Origin: Bacillota bacterium
Lineage (GTDB): Bacteria > Bacillota > Clostridia > Acetivibrionales > JAEXSP01
Reading direction: 5' to 3'
Assembly: GCA_023453795.1 (NCBI GenBank)
Contig: JAEXSP010000042.1
Coordinates: forward strand, 1 to 64,000
DNA: 64,000 nt
The position numbers were made by a program, and so were the translations under genes. The first letter of the stretch is position 1. Every line of letters begins with the position of its first letter. The notes under the pieces are model-generated. The model had not been told where the DNA came from, ran no database searches, and worked only from the letters and a program-made list of their open reading frames with translations. This document shows positions 26,795 to 36,530 of this stretch, piece after piece.

Positions 26795-28000
26795 ATGACT
26801 AAGAAGCTGATTACCGCCTACACGGTTATAATTATTACTTTATTCAACATTATAGCAACGCCTGTCTTGGCAGTCACTGACGACACACAGTACAACTCCA
26901 TACAGGTTAATAAAATAGAACAAAAAACAGACCTTAACAACTTAAAGGCAAAAGGGGCTGTTCTTTTAGATGCTGCTACCGGCAGTGTGCTATTCGAAAG
27001 CAAAAGCCATGAAAGGCTGCCTATAGCAAGCGTAACTAAAATAATGACAATGCTGCTTACTTTGGAAAGAATTGATTCCGGTAAAATAAAATACGAGGAT
27101 ATTTGTACGGTATCGCCTTATGCTATCTCCATTGGCGGATCGCAGCTGTATTTCAAAGAAGGAGAGCAATTTTCCGTCAGAGATTTGCTGAAAGCTGTTG
27201 CTATACATTCTGCAAATGATGCCGCAGTCGTGCTTGCAGAGAAAATTTCGGGAAGCGAAGAAGCATTTGTAGACCTGATGAATAAGAAAGCACGCGAGCT
27301 TGGAATGAAGGACACATTGTTCCGTGACTGCAACGGCTTAAATGATGAAGGCTACAGTTCCGCAAACGATGTCGCTCTAATGTCTAAGGACATACTTATT
27401 AATCATCCGGAAATTACAGAGTATGCTACCAAGTGGAGCGATTCACTCAGAAACGGTAAAACGGCTCTTTATAACAGAAATAAGATGATACGTTATTATG
27501 AAGGTGCAACAGGGCTTAAAACCGGAACTACCGGCAAAGCAGGGCAATGCCTTTCGTTCTCTGCAAAAAGGGGAGACCTTCATTTGATTTCTGTTGTTCT
27601 TGGGGAGCCGGATGTCAACTCAAGATATGCCGAAACCAGAAAGCTTCTCGACTATGGTTTTGCCAACTTTGAAATGAAGCAGCTGAATAAAAAGGGAGAT
27701 TTTGTTCAAAAGATTGAAATAAAGAAAGGTGTGCAGACAAAGGTAAACGGAGTATTCTCTAAAGATATAAGTCTTGTACTTAAAAAAGGCCAGAGCTCAA
27801 AGCTTGACAAAACAATTATATTGAATAAAGACTTAAAGGCACCTGTTAAAAAAGGACAAAAGCTTGGTGAAGTAGTTTTCAAAGCAAATGGTGTTGAAGT
27901 AGGGAAAGCAAGCTTAGTAGCCGAAAAGAAGGTTGAAAAGGCATCATTTATAAGACTGTTCTTCAGAATGGTTGGAAGATGGTTCGGTTTGGGAAAATAA
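26795..28000 (+). CDS. dacF: D-alanyl-D-alanine carboxypeptidase (class A low-mass PBP)
   Basis: A 401-residue secreted penicillin-binding protein. A signal peptide with likely cleavage after VLA (residue 26) precedes the S11 peptidase domain. Catalytic motifs are S79-V-T-K82, S139-A-N141 and K242-T-G. A PBP5-like C-terminal beta domain follows (about 300-380), and the end carries a short amphipathic/hydrophobic anchor (RLFFRMVGRWFGL). It trims the terminal D-alanine from peptidoglycan stem peptides. No spoIIA genes follow, so the dacF name rests on similarity only. TATAAT at 26746-26751 is a likely -10. Confidence 0.93.
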   Translation: MTKKLITAYTVIIITLFNIIATPVLAVTDDTQYNSIQVNKIEQKTDLNNLKAKGAVLLDAATGSVLFESKSHERLPIASVTKIMTMLLTLERIDSGKIKYEDICTVSPYAISIGGSQLYFKEGEQFSVRDLLKAVAIHSANDAAVVLAEKISGSEEAFVDLMNKKARELGMKDTLFRDCNGLNDEGYSSANDVALMSKDILINHPEITEYATKWSDSLRNGKTALYNRNKMIRYYEGATGLKTGTTGKAGQCLSFSAKRGDLHLISVVLGEPDVNSRYAETRKLLDYGFANFEMKQLNKKGDFVQKIEIKKGVQTKVNGVFSKDISLVLKKGQSSKLDKTIILNKDLKAPVKKGQKLGEVVFKANGVEVGKASLVAEKKVEKASFIRLFFRMVGRWFGLGK

Positions 28001-28023
28001 TAAAGCTATAAAAGCTTTCATTG

Positions 28024-28056
28024 AAAAACGTCGGGTACCTCATCCTGACGTTTTTT
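28024..28056 (+). terminator. Terminator after the carboxypeptidase gene
   Basis: AAAAACGTC and GACGTTTTTT flank a short interior stem (GGT/ATC region). The T-run at 28051-28056 completes an intrinsic terminator. Confidence 0.85.
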
Positions 28057-28125
28057 CTGTCTCTTGAAATACTGTGCCGATTATGGTATTTTTTAGAGGT
28101 ATGCTTTTTTGATGAGGGGTAGGAT

Positions 28126-29151
28126 ATGAAGGAAAACGAAAAAATGCTTAAACCTATGACTTTGGGTGATGTGCTTGATTACTCGATAGAGGTGTTTAAA
28201 AGGAACATTAAGAGCATAGCGGTTATTCTTCTTGTAACCTTGCTGCCGTTAACTGTTTTATCTGCCGTAATCAACGGTTTATATCAGAGTATAAAGCTTC
28301 CGTATACCCTTAGGCGTTTTTACTATCTCTCAAAAGGCTATGAATTTTTGTATCACTATCTTAAAAAGCCTGATATACCTTTTGCATTGAGTCTCCTTTC
28401 GATTCTGGTTTCAATAATCTGGTTTATTCATTATTTGCTGCTCAGGCCGGTTATAAATGCCGCAATAACAAAAGTTATTTACCATGATGTTGTAAAACGT
28501 GAGAAGCAAAGTGTAAAACAGGTCTTGAAATGTTGTTTCGGAAGCTTTGGCTCTCTTGTCGGGAACTGGATATTGTACCTTTTGATAATGTTTGGAATCA
28601 TTATGGCCTTATTCTTGGCAGGGTGTCTTGTTTATGCAATTATTGTCATAATTGCAGCTTTATCCTCAGCGTTAGGTTTGGCCGGAGTAGTTTTGGCAGT
28701 CATATTGGACAGCCTTATAGCAATAGCCGCAATTTGCGCCATAATTGTATTTTATTATTATTTCAAGGTCAGGTTTTATAGCATACCTCCGGTAATTATT
28801 GAAAAAAAATCAGCAGCAGGGGCATTTTCCAGAAGCTCGGAGCTTACTAAAAAGAATTTCTGGCATATTTCACTGGTTACTGCTTTCGCAGGGCTGTTCA
28901 GCTGCTTGCTGACATTGCTTTTTTCATATGGAACCTATGCGGGAATACTTGTGAATAAGACATTTTTTATATTTATATATATTCTGGGACAATTGTTATC
29001 TGCTTTTGTTGGGGCATTCATGACAACCGTTCTTACAATGGTATACATAAATATGAAGGTCAAAAAAGAAGGCTTGGATCTGGAAATCAGGGTAGATCAG
29101 CTGCTTGAGAGTAAAAAAAGATCTGAAACAGGGGAAGCTGTTAATGAATAA
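28126..29151 (+). CDS. Multi-pass membrane protein of the MoxR/DUF58 operon
   Basis: A 341-residue protein with five to six membrane helices. It starts MKENEKMLKPMTLGDVLDYSIEVFKRN, a pattern common in uncharacterised membrane proteins with a glycerophosphodiesterase-like membrane domain. It leads an operon whose next genes encode DUF4129, DUF4350, MoxR and DUF58 proteins, and it overlaps the next gene by 8 bases. Its job is unknown; it may be part of a membrane assembly served by the MoxR ATPase. Confidence 0.7.
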   Translation: MKENEKMLKPMTLGDVLDYSIEVFKRNIKSIAVILLVTLLPLTVLSAVINGLYQSIKLPYTLRRFYYLSKGYEFLYHYLKKPDIPFALSLLSILVSIIWFIHYLLLRPVINAAITKVIYHDVVKREKQSVKQVLKCCFGSFGSLVGNWILYLLIMFGIIMALFLAGCLVYAIIVIIAALSSALGLAGVVLAVILDSLIAIAAICAIIVFYYYFKVRFYSIPPVIIEKKSAAGAFSRSSELTKKNFWHISLVTAFAGLFSCLLTLLFSYGTYAGILVNKTFFIFIYILGQLLSAFVGAFMTTVLTMVYINMKVKKEGLDLEIRVDQLLESKKRSETGEAVNE

Positions 29152-29923
29152 GTTCAAAAAGTTCCTGTTAAGCTTAAATATCAAGATAATTTCTGCTTAT
29201 TTGAGTGCTGCGGTATTGTTGACAGTGCTTAAAAGCAATGCGTCTTGCATCTCTAAGGAAAGGGAAAATGAGGTTAACGACAGAATTAAAAATATACTCT
29301 CTTCCGGTGAATTCAGTCAAAGTGACAAAAAACCGGGCAAGACAATAGGGCAGGTGATTTCCGATGCCTTGAAGGATTTCTGGAATTGGCTTACCGGCAA
29401 GATCGGCAGGGACGTCGGCAGGATAGGACCCACAAAAAGGAGCTCTTCTGCGGGAGATACGATAGGTGATATATTGCTGATTGTCATAAAGGTATTTTGC
29501 ATTTTCTTCATAATTGCTTTACTAGGGGCTATCATATTCTTTGTATTCAAGGGCTTCAGGCGTTCGAAAAAAATCAGGAGGTTTCAGGACTCACAGCTCC
29601 TGTACAGCATAAAGGATCCGGAGTCTTTGAAAAACAAAGCCTTGGAATATGCAGATAAAGGCCAATTCAGGCTTGCAGTAAGGTATTTGTACATATCAAT
29701 GCTTTTGTATCTAAATGAATCAAACATAATCAAAATTGACAAGTCAAAGACTAACAAGCAGTATCTTAATGAGATTAGAATAAATGACGCTGATAAATTC
29801 GATTTGGCCCATGCATTTACTGATGAGTTCAATAGAAGCTGGTATGGAAACAGGGAATTGGATAAGGAACGCTTTGAGTACTGGCACCGGAATTATAATT
29901 TATTGGCAAGGGGAGGCAATTAA
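29144..29923 (+). CDS. DUF4129 domain-containing membrane protein
   Basis: A 259-residue protein with an N-terminal hydrophobic segment (about 10-28), a central membrane helix (about 112-135) and a cytoplasmic C-terminal DUF4129 domain. The domain is recognised by RYLYISMLLYLNE, the TNKQYLNEI strand and the FNRSWYGNRELDKERFEYW end. The ATG at 29144 overlaps the upstream stop in ATGAATAA; the longer frame from 29105 lies inside the upstream gene. DUF4129 proteins are regular companions of MoxR and DUF58 genes, as here. Confidence 0.85.
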   Translation: MNKFKKFLLSLNIKIISAYLSAAVLLTVLKSNASCISKERENEVNDRIKNILSSGEFSQSDKKPGKTIGQVISDALKDFWNWLTGKIGRDVGRIGPTKRSSSAGDTIGDILLIVIKVFCIFFIIALLGAIIFFVFKGFRRSKKIRRFQDSQLLYSIKDPESLKNKALEYADKGQFRLAVRYLYISMLLYLNESNIIKIDKSKTNKQYLNEIRINDADKFDLAHAFTDEFNRSWYGNRELDKERFEYWHRNYNLLARGGN

Positions 29924-30943
29924 ATGAAAAATCCCCGATTAACTAAAAGAGCAAGCATAATAATTTTCATAACAATTTTGGTAATTATCGGAGTATTAAC
30001 CATTACTTTTGGCAAGAAGCAAGGCATATACCCGGATTACTCGACCTACAGCGCCAATCCGGAGGGCTTTAAAGCACTATATATTCTGACAGGACAAATG
30101 GGATATGACACTTCCCGATATGTACGTCCTTCAAGGTTTCTCCCGCAAAATGCTTTAATGGTTGTCGTGAACCCCTTCCACAGCATAATTAATTCAGAGC
30201 TTGAACAAAAGTACCTTGACAGGTGGGTAAAAAAAGGAAATGTTCTGCTGATAATAGATAAGCCGTCAAATATCGATGATTATAATATCTTAAAGCCGCT
30301 GCGGAAGAACGAAAACAGCCTTGAAAACTACAGCAGCTTCAAAAAAGGCAATGGCAGGGTGATCTATTGCAGCGACCTAAAGGGATTGACAAATTCCAAG
30401 CTGGACAATATGCAATCCGGTATTGATTTTATAAATGCTCTTGACCGCCAAGGGGTTAATGACATCCTATTCAACGAATACTATCATGGCTTTGGAGCCC
30501 GGGGTGTGACGATATCGGATTTGCTTGGAGAAGCAGGTTTTCTTGTAATTATTCAGGTCATAACAGGGATTATTCTGCTTCTGATGATTTCGGCCAGGAG
30601 GTTCGGGAAGCCTGTACCTGTAATGCAGGTCATTAAAAGGATGGAGAATGAAAACCTTTTTGCCCTATCCAACCTGTATATCAAATCAAAATCGAATTCA
30701 ATAGTGCTGCAGACAAATCTTCAAAGGATGAAAAAGGATATTTCAAGGTTTCTGGGGTCAAATACAGTGCTTGATGATGATGAAATAGTAATAATGTCTA
30801 ATGAATACAAGTTCCTATCGGATATGAACATCAAGGAGCTGCTGAAAGCGTGCAATTATCACTTGGATAGCGGCAAAATAGGCCTTAAAAGGTTGCATTT
30901 CCTTATTGCCAGAATCGAAGAAGTCAGAAAGGGGATTATATAA
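29924..30943 (+). CDS. DUF4350 domain-containing membrane protein
   Basis: A 339-residue protein with one N-terminal membrane helix (about 10-28) and another near 208-226. Between them is an extracytoplasmic domain with the family-like start GIYPDYSTYSANPEGFKALYIL and a GATase-like fold expected for DUF4350. The C-terminal cytoplasmic part is helical. It follows the DUF4129 gene without a gap and overlaps the MoxR gene by one base, so translation is probably coupled. Confidence 0.82.
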   Translation: MKNPRLTKRASIIIFITILVIIGVLTITFGKKQGIYPDYSTYSANPEGFKALYILTGQMGYDTSRYVRPSRFLPQNALMVVVNPFHSIINSELEQKYLDRWVKKGNVLLIIDKPSNIDDYNILKPLRKNENSLENYSSFKKGNGRVIYCSDLKGLTNSKLDNMQSGIDFINALDRQGVNDILFNEYYHGFGARGVTISDLLGEAGFLVIIQVITGIILLLMISARRFGKPVPVMQVIKRMENENLFALSNLYIKSKSNSIVLQTNLQRMKKDISRFLGSNTVLDDDEIVIMSNEYKFLSDMNIKELLKACNYHLDSGKIGLKRLHFLIARIEEVRKGII

Positions 30944-31920
30944 TGAGCGAAGAAAGATTAACTGATCAATGTGAATTTACAAGGGAAAAGGCAAGGCAGA
31001 TAATGAACGAGGTTAATAAGGCTGTAATCGGACAGGACGAGTTCATCGAGCAGCTGATTGTTGTCCTGCTGACAGGCGGGCATGCTTTGATCGAAGGAGT
31101 TCCGGGCCTTGCAAAAACCCTTGCGGCTAAGACTATTTCTAAAACCGTAGATGCTGAATTCAAGAGGGTTCAATTTACTCCTGATCTTATGCCTGCGGAT
31201 ATTCTCGGAACTAAGATATATGATCTCAAATCGGGCAATTTCTATATGAAGAAGGGGCCTCTGTTCACGAATATCCTTCTGGCAGACGAAATAAACAGAA
31301 CTCCCCCGAAAACGCAGGCAGCCCTTTTGGAGGCTATGGAGGAGAGAGCAATAACGATTGACGGCGAAAGCCACAGGTTGGAGGAGCCTTTCATGGTTCT
31401 GGCCACACAAAACCCTTTGGAATATGAAGGCACATATCCTTTACCGGAGGCTCAGCTGGATAGATTCATGATGAAGCTGGTCGTTGACTATATTCCTCAA
31501 AAGCTTGAGGATGAACTGCTTTCAAAATTCAATTCCGGATTTGACAGTTCCAGGTTTGAGGAAGTAAATATAAGCGCTGTTTGCGGTTATGAGGATATTA
31601 AGAAGTGCAGGGAAGAGATTCAGAAGGTTGAGGTTAACAGCGGTATCATCAGCTATATAACATCTATAATAAGAGCAACCAGGAATTCTCCTTCATTGAT
31701 GCTTGGAGGCAGTCCAAGGGCTTCCATTGCGCTGCTTCGCTGTTCCAAAACATATGCAGCCATACAGGGAAGAGGCTTTGTTACACCGGAAGATGTTAAA
31801 GAACTGGCATTGCCGGTGCTCCGCCACAGGATAATACTGAAGCCTGAAGCAGGAATAGACGGTGTTAGAAATGATGATGTAATAAAAGGAATATTGGGTA
31901 AGGTCGAAGTACCGAGGTAA
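30943..31920 (+). CDS. MoxR family AAA+ ATPase
   Basis: A 325-residue AAA+ protein. Walker A is GVPGLAKT (52-59), and Walker B with the following conserved asparagine is LLADEINRTPPKTQAALLEAMEE. The sensor 1 segment is VLATQNPLEYEGTYPLPEAQLDRF, and the C-terminal lid carries GGSPRASIALLR. MoxR proteins act as chaperone-like ATPases that mature or assemble partner proteins, often VWA or DUF58 proteins. The DUF58 gene follows after 29 bases. The start overlaps the preceding stop (ATAATGAG). Confidence 0.96.
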   Translation: MSEERLTDQCEFTREKARQIMNEVNKAVIGQDEFIEQLIVVLLTGGHALIEGVPGLAKTLAAKTISKTVDAEFKRVQFTPDLMPADILGTKIYDLKSGNFYMKKGPLFTNILLADEINRTPPKTQAALLEAMEERAITIDGESHRLEEPFMVLATQNPLEYEGTYPLPEAQLDRFMMKLVVDYIPQKLEDELLSKFNSGFDSSRFEEVNISAVCGYEDIKKCREEIQKVEVNSGIISYITSIIRATRNSPSLMLGGSPRASIALLRCSKTYAAIQGRGFVTPEDVKELALPVLRHRIILKPEAGIDGVRNDDVIKGILGKVEVPR

Positions 31921-31949
31921 ATACAATAAAGAATTAAGGAGATAGTTGA

Positions 31950-33260
31950 ATGCCGGTCAGCAGGTTGTTTTGCGTTCTTGTGCTATTAGGAATAGTTCCG
32001 GTTATCGTCGGAAGCTTTATAGGGGTTGGTTTTATTTCCTTCCTGCTCTATAATGCATTGCTTCTTATTCTTTTAATCATGGATATTATTATGACTCCTT
32101 CGCCGAAAATGATTGAGCCGGAAAGAATCTGCGAGGATAAGCTGTCCATGGGTACAAGCAACACCATAGTTTTGAAAGTGAGAAACAACAGCGGCTATTA
32201 TCTGGACATGGAGCTGACGGATGAAGTACCCATGTTTTTTAAGCTTAAAGACAGCGTAGTCAGGATAAAGGCAGAACCTCATGACAGTACGGAGGGCAGC
32301 TACGCAATAGTTCCTGAAAAAAGAGGGGAGTATCTTTTCGGAAGGATACATTGCAGATATAAGGGGCTGTTAAGACTATGCGTAAGGACTTTAAGGGTTG
32401 ATGCGGCTAAACATTACAAGGTTTACCCTAATCTAAAGGATCTTAGAAAATATAATATTGCTGCGCTTAAAAAGAGTCAGTTAATGCTTGGAAACAAAAG
32501 GACTAAGGTCTATGGAAGCGGAACGGAATTTGAAAGCCTTAAGGAATACAGCGAGGGTGACGATTACAGGAAGATTAATTGGATGAGTACCGCACGGGCC
32601 GGAAAGCTTATGGTTAATACATATCAGCCTGAGAAGAACCAGCAGATATTTGTCCTGCTGGATTGCTCCCGTGTAATGAATTCAGAGATCAATTATATCA
32701 AAAAACTTGATTACGCCATAAACTCTTCATTCCTGCTTGCCGATTTTGCAATAAGAAGAGGCGATAATACAGGCCTGCTGGTGTTCGATTCAAATGTGAG
32801 GCGCTATGTAAAACCGGGAAAGGGAATGAAGCATTTTCAGCTTATTGCCGACAATCTTTACAATGTTGAGGAGAACTTTGTAACGGCGGATTATGCCGGT
32901 GCCTTGACCTATCTGAATGAACACCGGAAGAGACGCAGTCTTCTTTGCATCTTTACGGAATTATTCAATGTAGATGAAGCAGTCAGAATGATTGCGGCTT
33001 TGAAGGGCGTTGCCGGAAATCACATCCCTCTGGTTATAACTATAAGGGATATGAGGATTTATGACATGGTAAATTCTGAAATTCACGAAACCAGGGATTT
33101 ATATGATAAAACAGCTGCCATAAGGCTCATAGAGGAACGGGAAAAAATAAAAAGGCTTTTCAATGAATCCGGCATTGCCTGTATGGATGTACCGCCGGAT
33201 CAACTGAACATTGAGGTGTTGAACAAGTATATTGCTATGAAGTCTATGATGCAGATATAA
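31950..33260 (+). CDS. DUF58 / VWA-like domain protein
   Basis: A 436-residue protein with two N-terminal membrane helices, a beta-rich extracytoplasmic-like region and the DUF58 core. The core has the signature YSEGDDYRKINWMSTARAGKLMVNTY and a VWA-like metal site FVLLDCSRVM. DUF58 proteins are the standard MoxR partners. In Firmicutes the cluster YeaD-MoxR-transglutaminase is tied to cell envelope biology; here the transglutaminase gene is not adjacent but one lies at 52128-53345. RBS AAGGAGAT precedes the ATG. Confidence 0.92.
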   Translation: MPVSRLFCVLVLLGIVPVIVGSFIGVGFISFLLYNALLLILLIMDIIMTPSPKMIEPERICEDKLSMGTSNTIVLKVRNNSGYYLDMELTDEVPMFFKLKDSVVRIKAEPHDSTEGSYAIVPEKRGEYLFGRIHCRYKGLLRLCVRTLRVDAAKHYKVYPNLKDLRKYNIAALKKSQLMLGNKRTKVYGSGTEFESLKEYSEGDDYRKINWMSTARAGKLMVNTYQPEKNQQIFVLLDCSRVMNSEINYIKKLDYAINSSFLLADFAIRRGDNTGLLVFDSNVRRYVKPGKGMKHFQLIADNLYNVEENFVTADYAGALTYLNEHRKRRSLLCIFTELFNVDEAVRMIAALKGVAGNHIPLVITIRDMRIYDMVNSEIHETRDLYDKTAAIRLIEEREKIKRLFNESGIACMDVPPDQLNIEVLNKYIAMKSMMQI

Positions 33261-33273
33261 GGGGGCTAAAAAA

Positions 33274-33870
33274 GTGACAAGCATATACTTTGTAAGACAT
33301 GCGGAGCCGGATCATGATTGGGAGGATGACAGGACACGTCCTTTGACCCGGGAAGGGTTGGAAGACCGCATGAAGGTGCTGGAAGTCCTAAAGGATAATA
33401 AAATAGATTGCTATTTTTCGAGTCCCTATAAAAGAAGCTTTGATACCATAAAAGAATGTGCCAAGTTCCATGGTAAGGAGATTACTTCAGATGAAAGGTT
33501 CAGAGAAAGAAGAAGAGGCCTGAACAGTGATGTTGACGGTATGCTGCAGAAAAGATGGAGTGACTTTGATTTCCATGAAGAAGATGGTGAACCCTTAGGA
33601 GTAATTCAAAAACAAAACATTGAAGTGCTTAAAGAAGTCCTGAAAAAGCATTCCGGGCAGAATATTGTTATCGGAACCCACGGAACTGCTCTCAGTACGA
33701 TTATAAACTATTTTTATCCGTCATATTATTGTGATGACTTTCTAAGAATTATTGATTATATGCCATATATTATCCGACTTGATTTTGATGGTACAAATTG
33801 CATCGGGAAAGAGGAGCTGCTTATCATCAAAAAAGAATACAAGGGTAAAAAACGTGCAGATAAAAGATAA
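33274..33870 (+). CDS. Histidine phosphatase family protein
   Basis: A 198-residue protein with the phosphohistidine motif YFVRHAEPD at the N-terminus, SSPYKRSFDTIKE in the middle and the second active-site histidine in IGTHGTALSTI. This is the phosphoglycerate-mutase-like phosphatase superfamily; substrate unknown. The GTG start at 33274 follows AGGGGGC. It lies 13 bases after the DUF58 gene and is probably the last gene of that operon. Confidence 0.93.
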   Translation: MTSIYFVRHAEPDHDWEDDRTRPLTREGLEDRMKVLEVLKDNKIDCYFSSPYKRSFDTIKECAKFHGKEITSDERFRERRRGLNSDVDGMLQKRWSDFDFHEEDGEPLGVIQKQNIEVLKEVLKKHSGQNIVIGTHGTALSTIINYFYPSYYCDDFLRIIDYMPYIIRLDFDGTNCIGKEELLIIKKEYKGKKRADKR

Positions 33871-33950
33871 CAAGCATGGAACAATTCCGTGGTAAAAAGT
33901 CAAGTGTTTTAGGATGAAAAAAAGTTTATTTTTTTTGTTGTTTTATATAA

Positions 33951-34001
33951 TTGACGCTATATATTGTGTATGGTATTATTTACTTAAACTAAATATTGTT
34001 G
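33951..34001 (+). promoter_or_regulatory. nrdDG promoter with two NrdR boxes
   Basis: TTGACG (33951-33956) and TATTAT (33974-33979) are 17 bases apart. A 16-base NrdR-box match, ACGCTATATATTGTGT (33954-33969, 15 of 16 to acaCwAtATaTwGtgt), lies between and over the -35. A weaker second box AAACTAAATATTGTTG (33986-34001) starts 32 bases later, over the expected start site. Two boxes about three helical turns apart is the known NrdR arrangement, which represses ribonucleotide reductase genes when dATP is high. Confidence 0.9.
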
Positions 34002-34179
34002 TGGCATGGGTTCGTTTCTGTAAATGACCTGCCTGTATTGTACAACTCAACTCCATAGGGAACAGAGGAAACCGGAATATTGTAATGAACTCAAACTGCC
34101 TTTTGACACAACGTCTTTGGGCATTAATTTTCATGTAACAAAAGAAAAGTTTAATTTGAGGGGAGAAAAATGCGTATTT
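34002..34179 (+). other. nrdD 5' leader
   Basis: About 180 bases of untranslated leader separate the NrdR operator from nrdD. An open frame runs through it in the nrdD frame from 34024, but that start has no ribosome binding site and the encoded residues do not look like NrdD. A short out-of-frame ATG (34170) with excellent spacing to the ribosome binding site encodes only eight codons and overlaps the nrdD start. Confidence 0.6.
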
Positions 34180-36510
34180 ATGATTACAAAGATTAGAAAA
34201 CGTGACGGAAGAGAAGTACCTTTCAATATTGAAAAAATTGCAAATGCCATATTCAAGGCTGCAGATGCAACCGGAGGCAGGGATTATGATACCGCTCTTA
34301 CGTTGGCCGAGAAGGTTGTAGAATATATTGAGAACGAGCTGAATAAAAAGGTTCCGTCAGTTGAAGAAATTCAGGATGCTGTTGAGAAGGTGCTTATTGA
34401 AACGGGACATGCTCGGACTGCAAAGAAATTCATACTTTACAGGGCTGAAAGAAATCGTGTAAGAGAGATGAATACGCGCCTCATGAAGATTTATGAGGAT
34501 CTTACCTTTAAGGAAGCTAAAGACAACGACCTGAAACGTGAAAATGCAAATATAGACGGTGATACTGCGATGGGCACCATGCTGAAATACGGGTCGGAGG
34601 GTGCGAAGCAGTTTAATGAAATGTTCATATTGAAGCCGAAACATTCAGCTGCGCACAAGGAAGGGGACATACACATCCATGATATGGATTTTCTAACTTT
34701 GACCACAACCTGCTGCCAGATTGATATAGAAAAACTGTTTGAAGGCGGGTTTTGTACAGGACATGGCTATCTCAGGGAGCCTAACGATATTCACAGCTAT
34801 TCGGCTTTGGCATGCATTGCCATACAGTCGAATCAGAATGATCAGCATGGCGGACAGAGCATACCGAACTTCGATTATGCAATGACAAAAGGAGTAGCAA
34901 AAACTTATGCCAAGCTGTACAGACAAAACCTTGCAAAAGCTTTGGAATTATTAGCCGGCCTTAATAACGCCTTGGAAAAAGTGAACGATATTAATAAATC
35001 AATAGAAGAAAAATGTGGTCTTTCAATTTCGATGGGCAGAATTAGAAGCTATCAGGAATATGAAGCTGCTATGCTTAAGGATTTGGTAGCTGATGAGAGC
35101 GTGGTAAACAAAGCTCAGGAGTTTGCAGTTCAGAACGCTGAAGCTGAAACCGACAGGAATACATACCAGGCGATGGAAGCCTTTGTACATAACCTGAATA
35201 CAATGCACAGCAGGGCAGGCGCTCAGATACCCTTCAGTTCCATAAACTACGGTATGGACACCTCACCGGAGGGAAGACTGGTCATAAAAAATGTACTTCT
35301 TGCAACGGAAGCGGGACTTGGCAATGGAGAGACACCCATTTTCCCGATTCACATATTTAAAATAAAAGAAGGCATAAACTACAACCCTGGTGATCCAAAT
35401 TATGATCTTTTCAAATTGGCATGCAGGGTAAGCGCTAAAAGGCTTTTCCCGAACTTCTCTTTTATTGACGCCCCGTTCAACGCTAAATATTATCAACCGG
35501 GCCATCCAGAGACTGAGATTGCATACATGGGCTGCCGTACGCGTGTAATAGGCAATGTTTATGATCCCTCAAGGGAGATTATATACGGCAGGGGAAACCT
35601 TAGCTTTACAACTGTGAATCTGCCAAGGCTGGCTATAAAAAGTAATAAAAACATTGACCTTTTCTTTGAAAAGCTTGATGAAAGCATTGAGCTGGTAATA
35701 GACCAGCTTCTGGAAAGGTACGAAATTCAGGCAAGCAAAAAGGTCAAAAACTTTCCATTCCTTATGGGACAAGGGATCTGGATTGACTCTGAAAAACTGA
35801 AGCCGGAAGATGAAATAAGAGAAGTGCTCAAGCATGGTACTCTATCCATGGGCTTCATAGGACTTGCAGAATGTCTTAAGTCTTTGACAGGGAAGCATCA
35901 CGGCGAATCGGAAGCTTCACAGAAGCTGGGACTCGAGATAGTAAGCTATATGAGAAACCGTATGGATGAAGCATGTCAAAAGTACAAATTGAATTTCACA
36001 CTGCTTGCCACTCCTGCAGAAGGACTTTCGGGCCGTTTCCTGAAGATGGACAGAGGGCTCTTCGGAAAGATAGAAGGTGTTACGGATGAAGAGTATTATA
36101 CCAACAGTTTCCATATACCGGTTTATTATAATATCGGAGCCTTTGATAAAATAAATCTTGAAGCTCCATACCATGAATTTACAAATGCAGGACATATCAC
36201 ATATGTTGAGTTGGACGGTGATCCTACCCAGAATCTGGAGGCGTTTGAGAAAATCATACGCTGCATGAAGGAGGCCGGCATAGGCTTTGGGGCCATCAAC
36301 CACCCTGTAGATCGTGATCCTGTTTGCGGCTATACCGGAATTATCGGAAACCAATGCCCGAAATGCGGAAGGGAAGACAAGGAACCTAATTTTGAAAGGA
36401 TAAGACGAATTACCGGTTATCTGGTTGGTACGCTGGACCGTTTCAATGATGCCAAGAAAGCTGAGGTAAGAGACAGAGTCAAGCATTTTTCTGTTAAAAC
36501 CCAATTATAA
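34180..36510 (+). CDS. nrdD: Anaerobic ribonucleoside-triphosphate reductase (class III)
   Basis: A 776-residue glycyl radical enzyme making deoxynucleotides without oxygen. The N-terminal ATP-cone starts MITKIRKRDGREVPFN, the catalytic barrel follows, and a zinc-ribbon-like CGYTGIIGNQCPKCG lies near the end. The glycyl radical site is G746 in RITGYLVG. The start at 34180 is chosen from the family opening. Its ribosome binding site (GAGGGGAG near 34159-34165) is about 15 bases away, and a short overlapping frame from 34170 sits at the ideal distance. nrdG follows 20 bases later. Confidence 0.95.
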   Translation: MITKIRKRDGREVPFNIEKIANAIFKAADATGGRDYDTALTLAEKVVEYIENELNKKVPSVEEIQDAVEKVLIETGHARTAKKFILYRAERNRVREMNTRLMKIYEDLTFKEAKDNDLKRENANIDGDTAMGTMLKYGSEGAKQFNEMFILKPKHSAAHKEGDIHIHDMDFLTLTTTCCQIDIEKLFEGGFCTGHGYLREPNDIHSYSALACIAIQSNQNDQHGGQSIPNFDYAMTKGVAKTYAKLYRQNLAKALELLAGLNNALEKVNDINKSIEEKCGLSISMGRIRSYQEYEAAMLKDLVADESVVNKAQEFAVQNAEAETDRNTYQAMEAFVHNLNTMHSRAGAQIPFSSINYGMDTSPEGRLVIKNVLLATEAGLGNGETPIFPIHIFKIKEGINYNPGDPNYDLFKLACRVSAKRLFPNFSFIDAPFNAKYYQPGHPETEIAYMGCRTRVIGNVYDPSREIIYGRGNLSFTTVNLPRLAIKSNKNIDLFFEKLDESIELVIDQLLERYEIQASKKVKNFPFLMGQGIWIDSEKLKPEDEIREVLKHGTLSMGFIGLAECLKSLTGKHHGESEASQKLGLEIVSYMRNRMDEACQKYKLNFTLLATPAEGLSGRFLKMDRGLFGKIEGVTDEEYYTNSFHIPVYYNIGAFDKINLEAPYHEFTNAGHITYVELDGDPTQNLEAFEKIIRCMKEAGIGFGAINHPVDRDPVCGYTGIIGNQCPKCGREDKEPNFERIRRITGYLVGTLDRFNDAKKAEVRDRVKHFSVKTQL

Positions 36511-36530
36511 ATGACTGACGGAGGCGTGTC

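Noticed and set aside
34024..34179. N-terminal extension of nrdD from 34024
   Set aside because: No ribosome binding site at 34024, residues do not resemble NrdD, and the family opening MITKIRKRDGRE starts at 34180.
35917..36504. A 195-codon minus-strand frame within nrdD
   Set aside because: Antisense to the conserved glycyl-radical region; no start context and no recognisable family.
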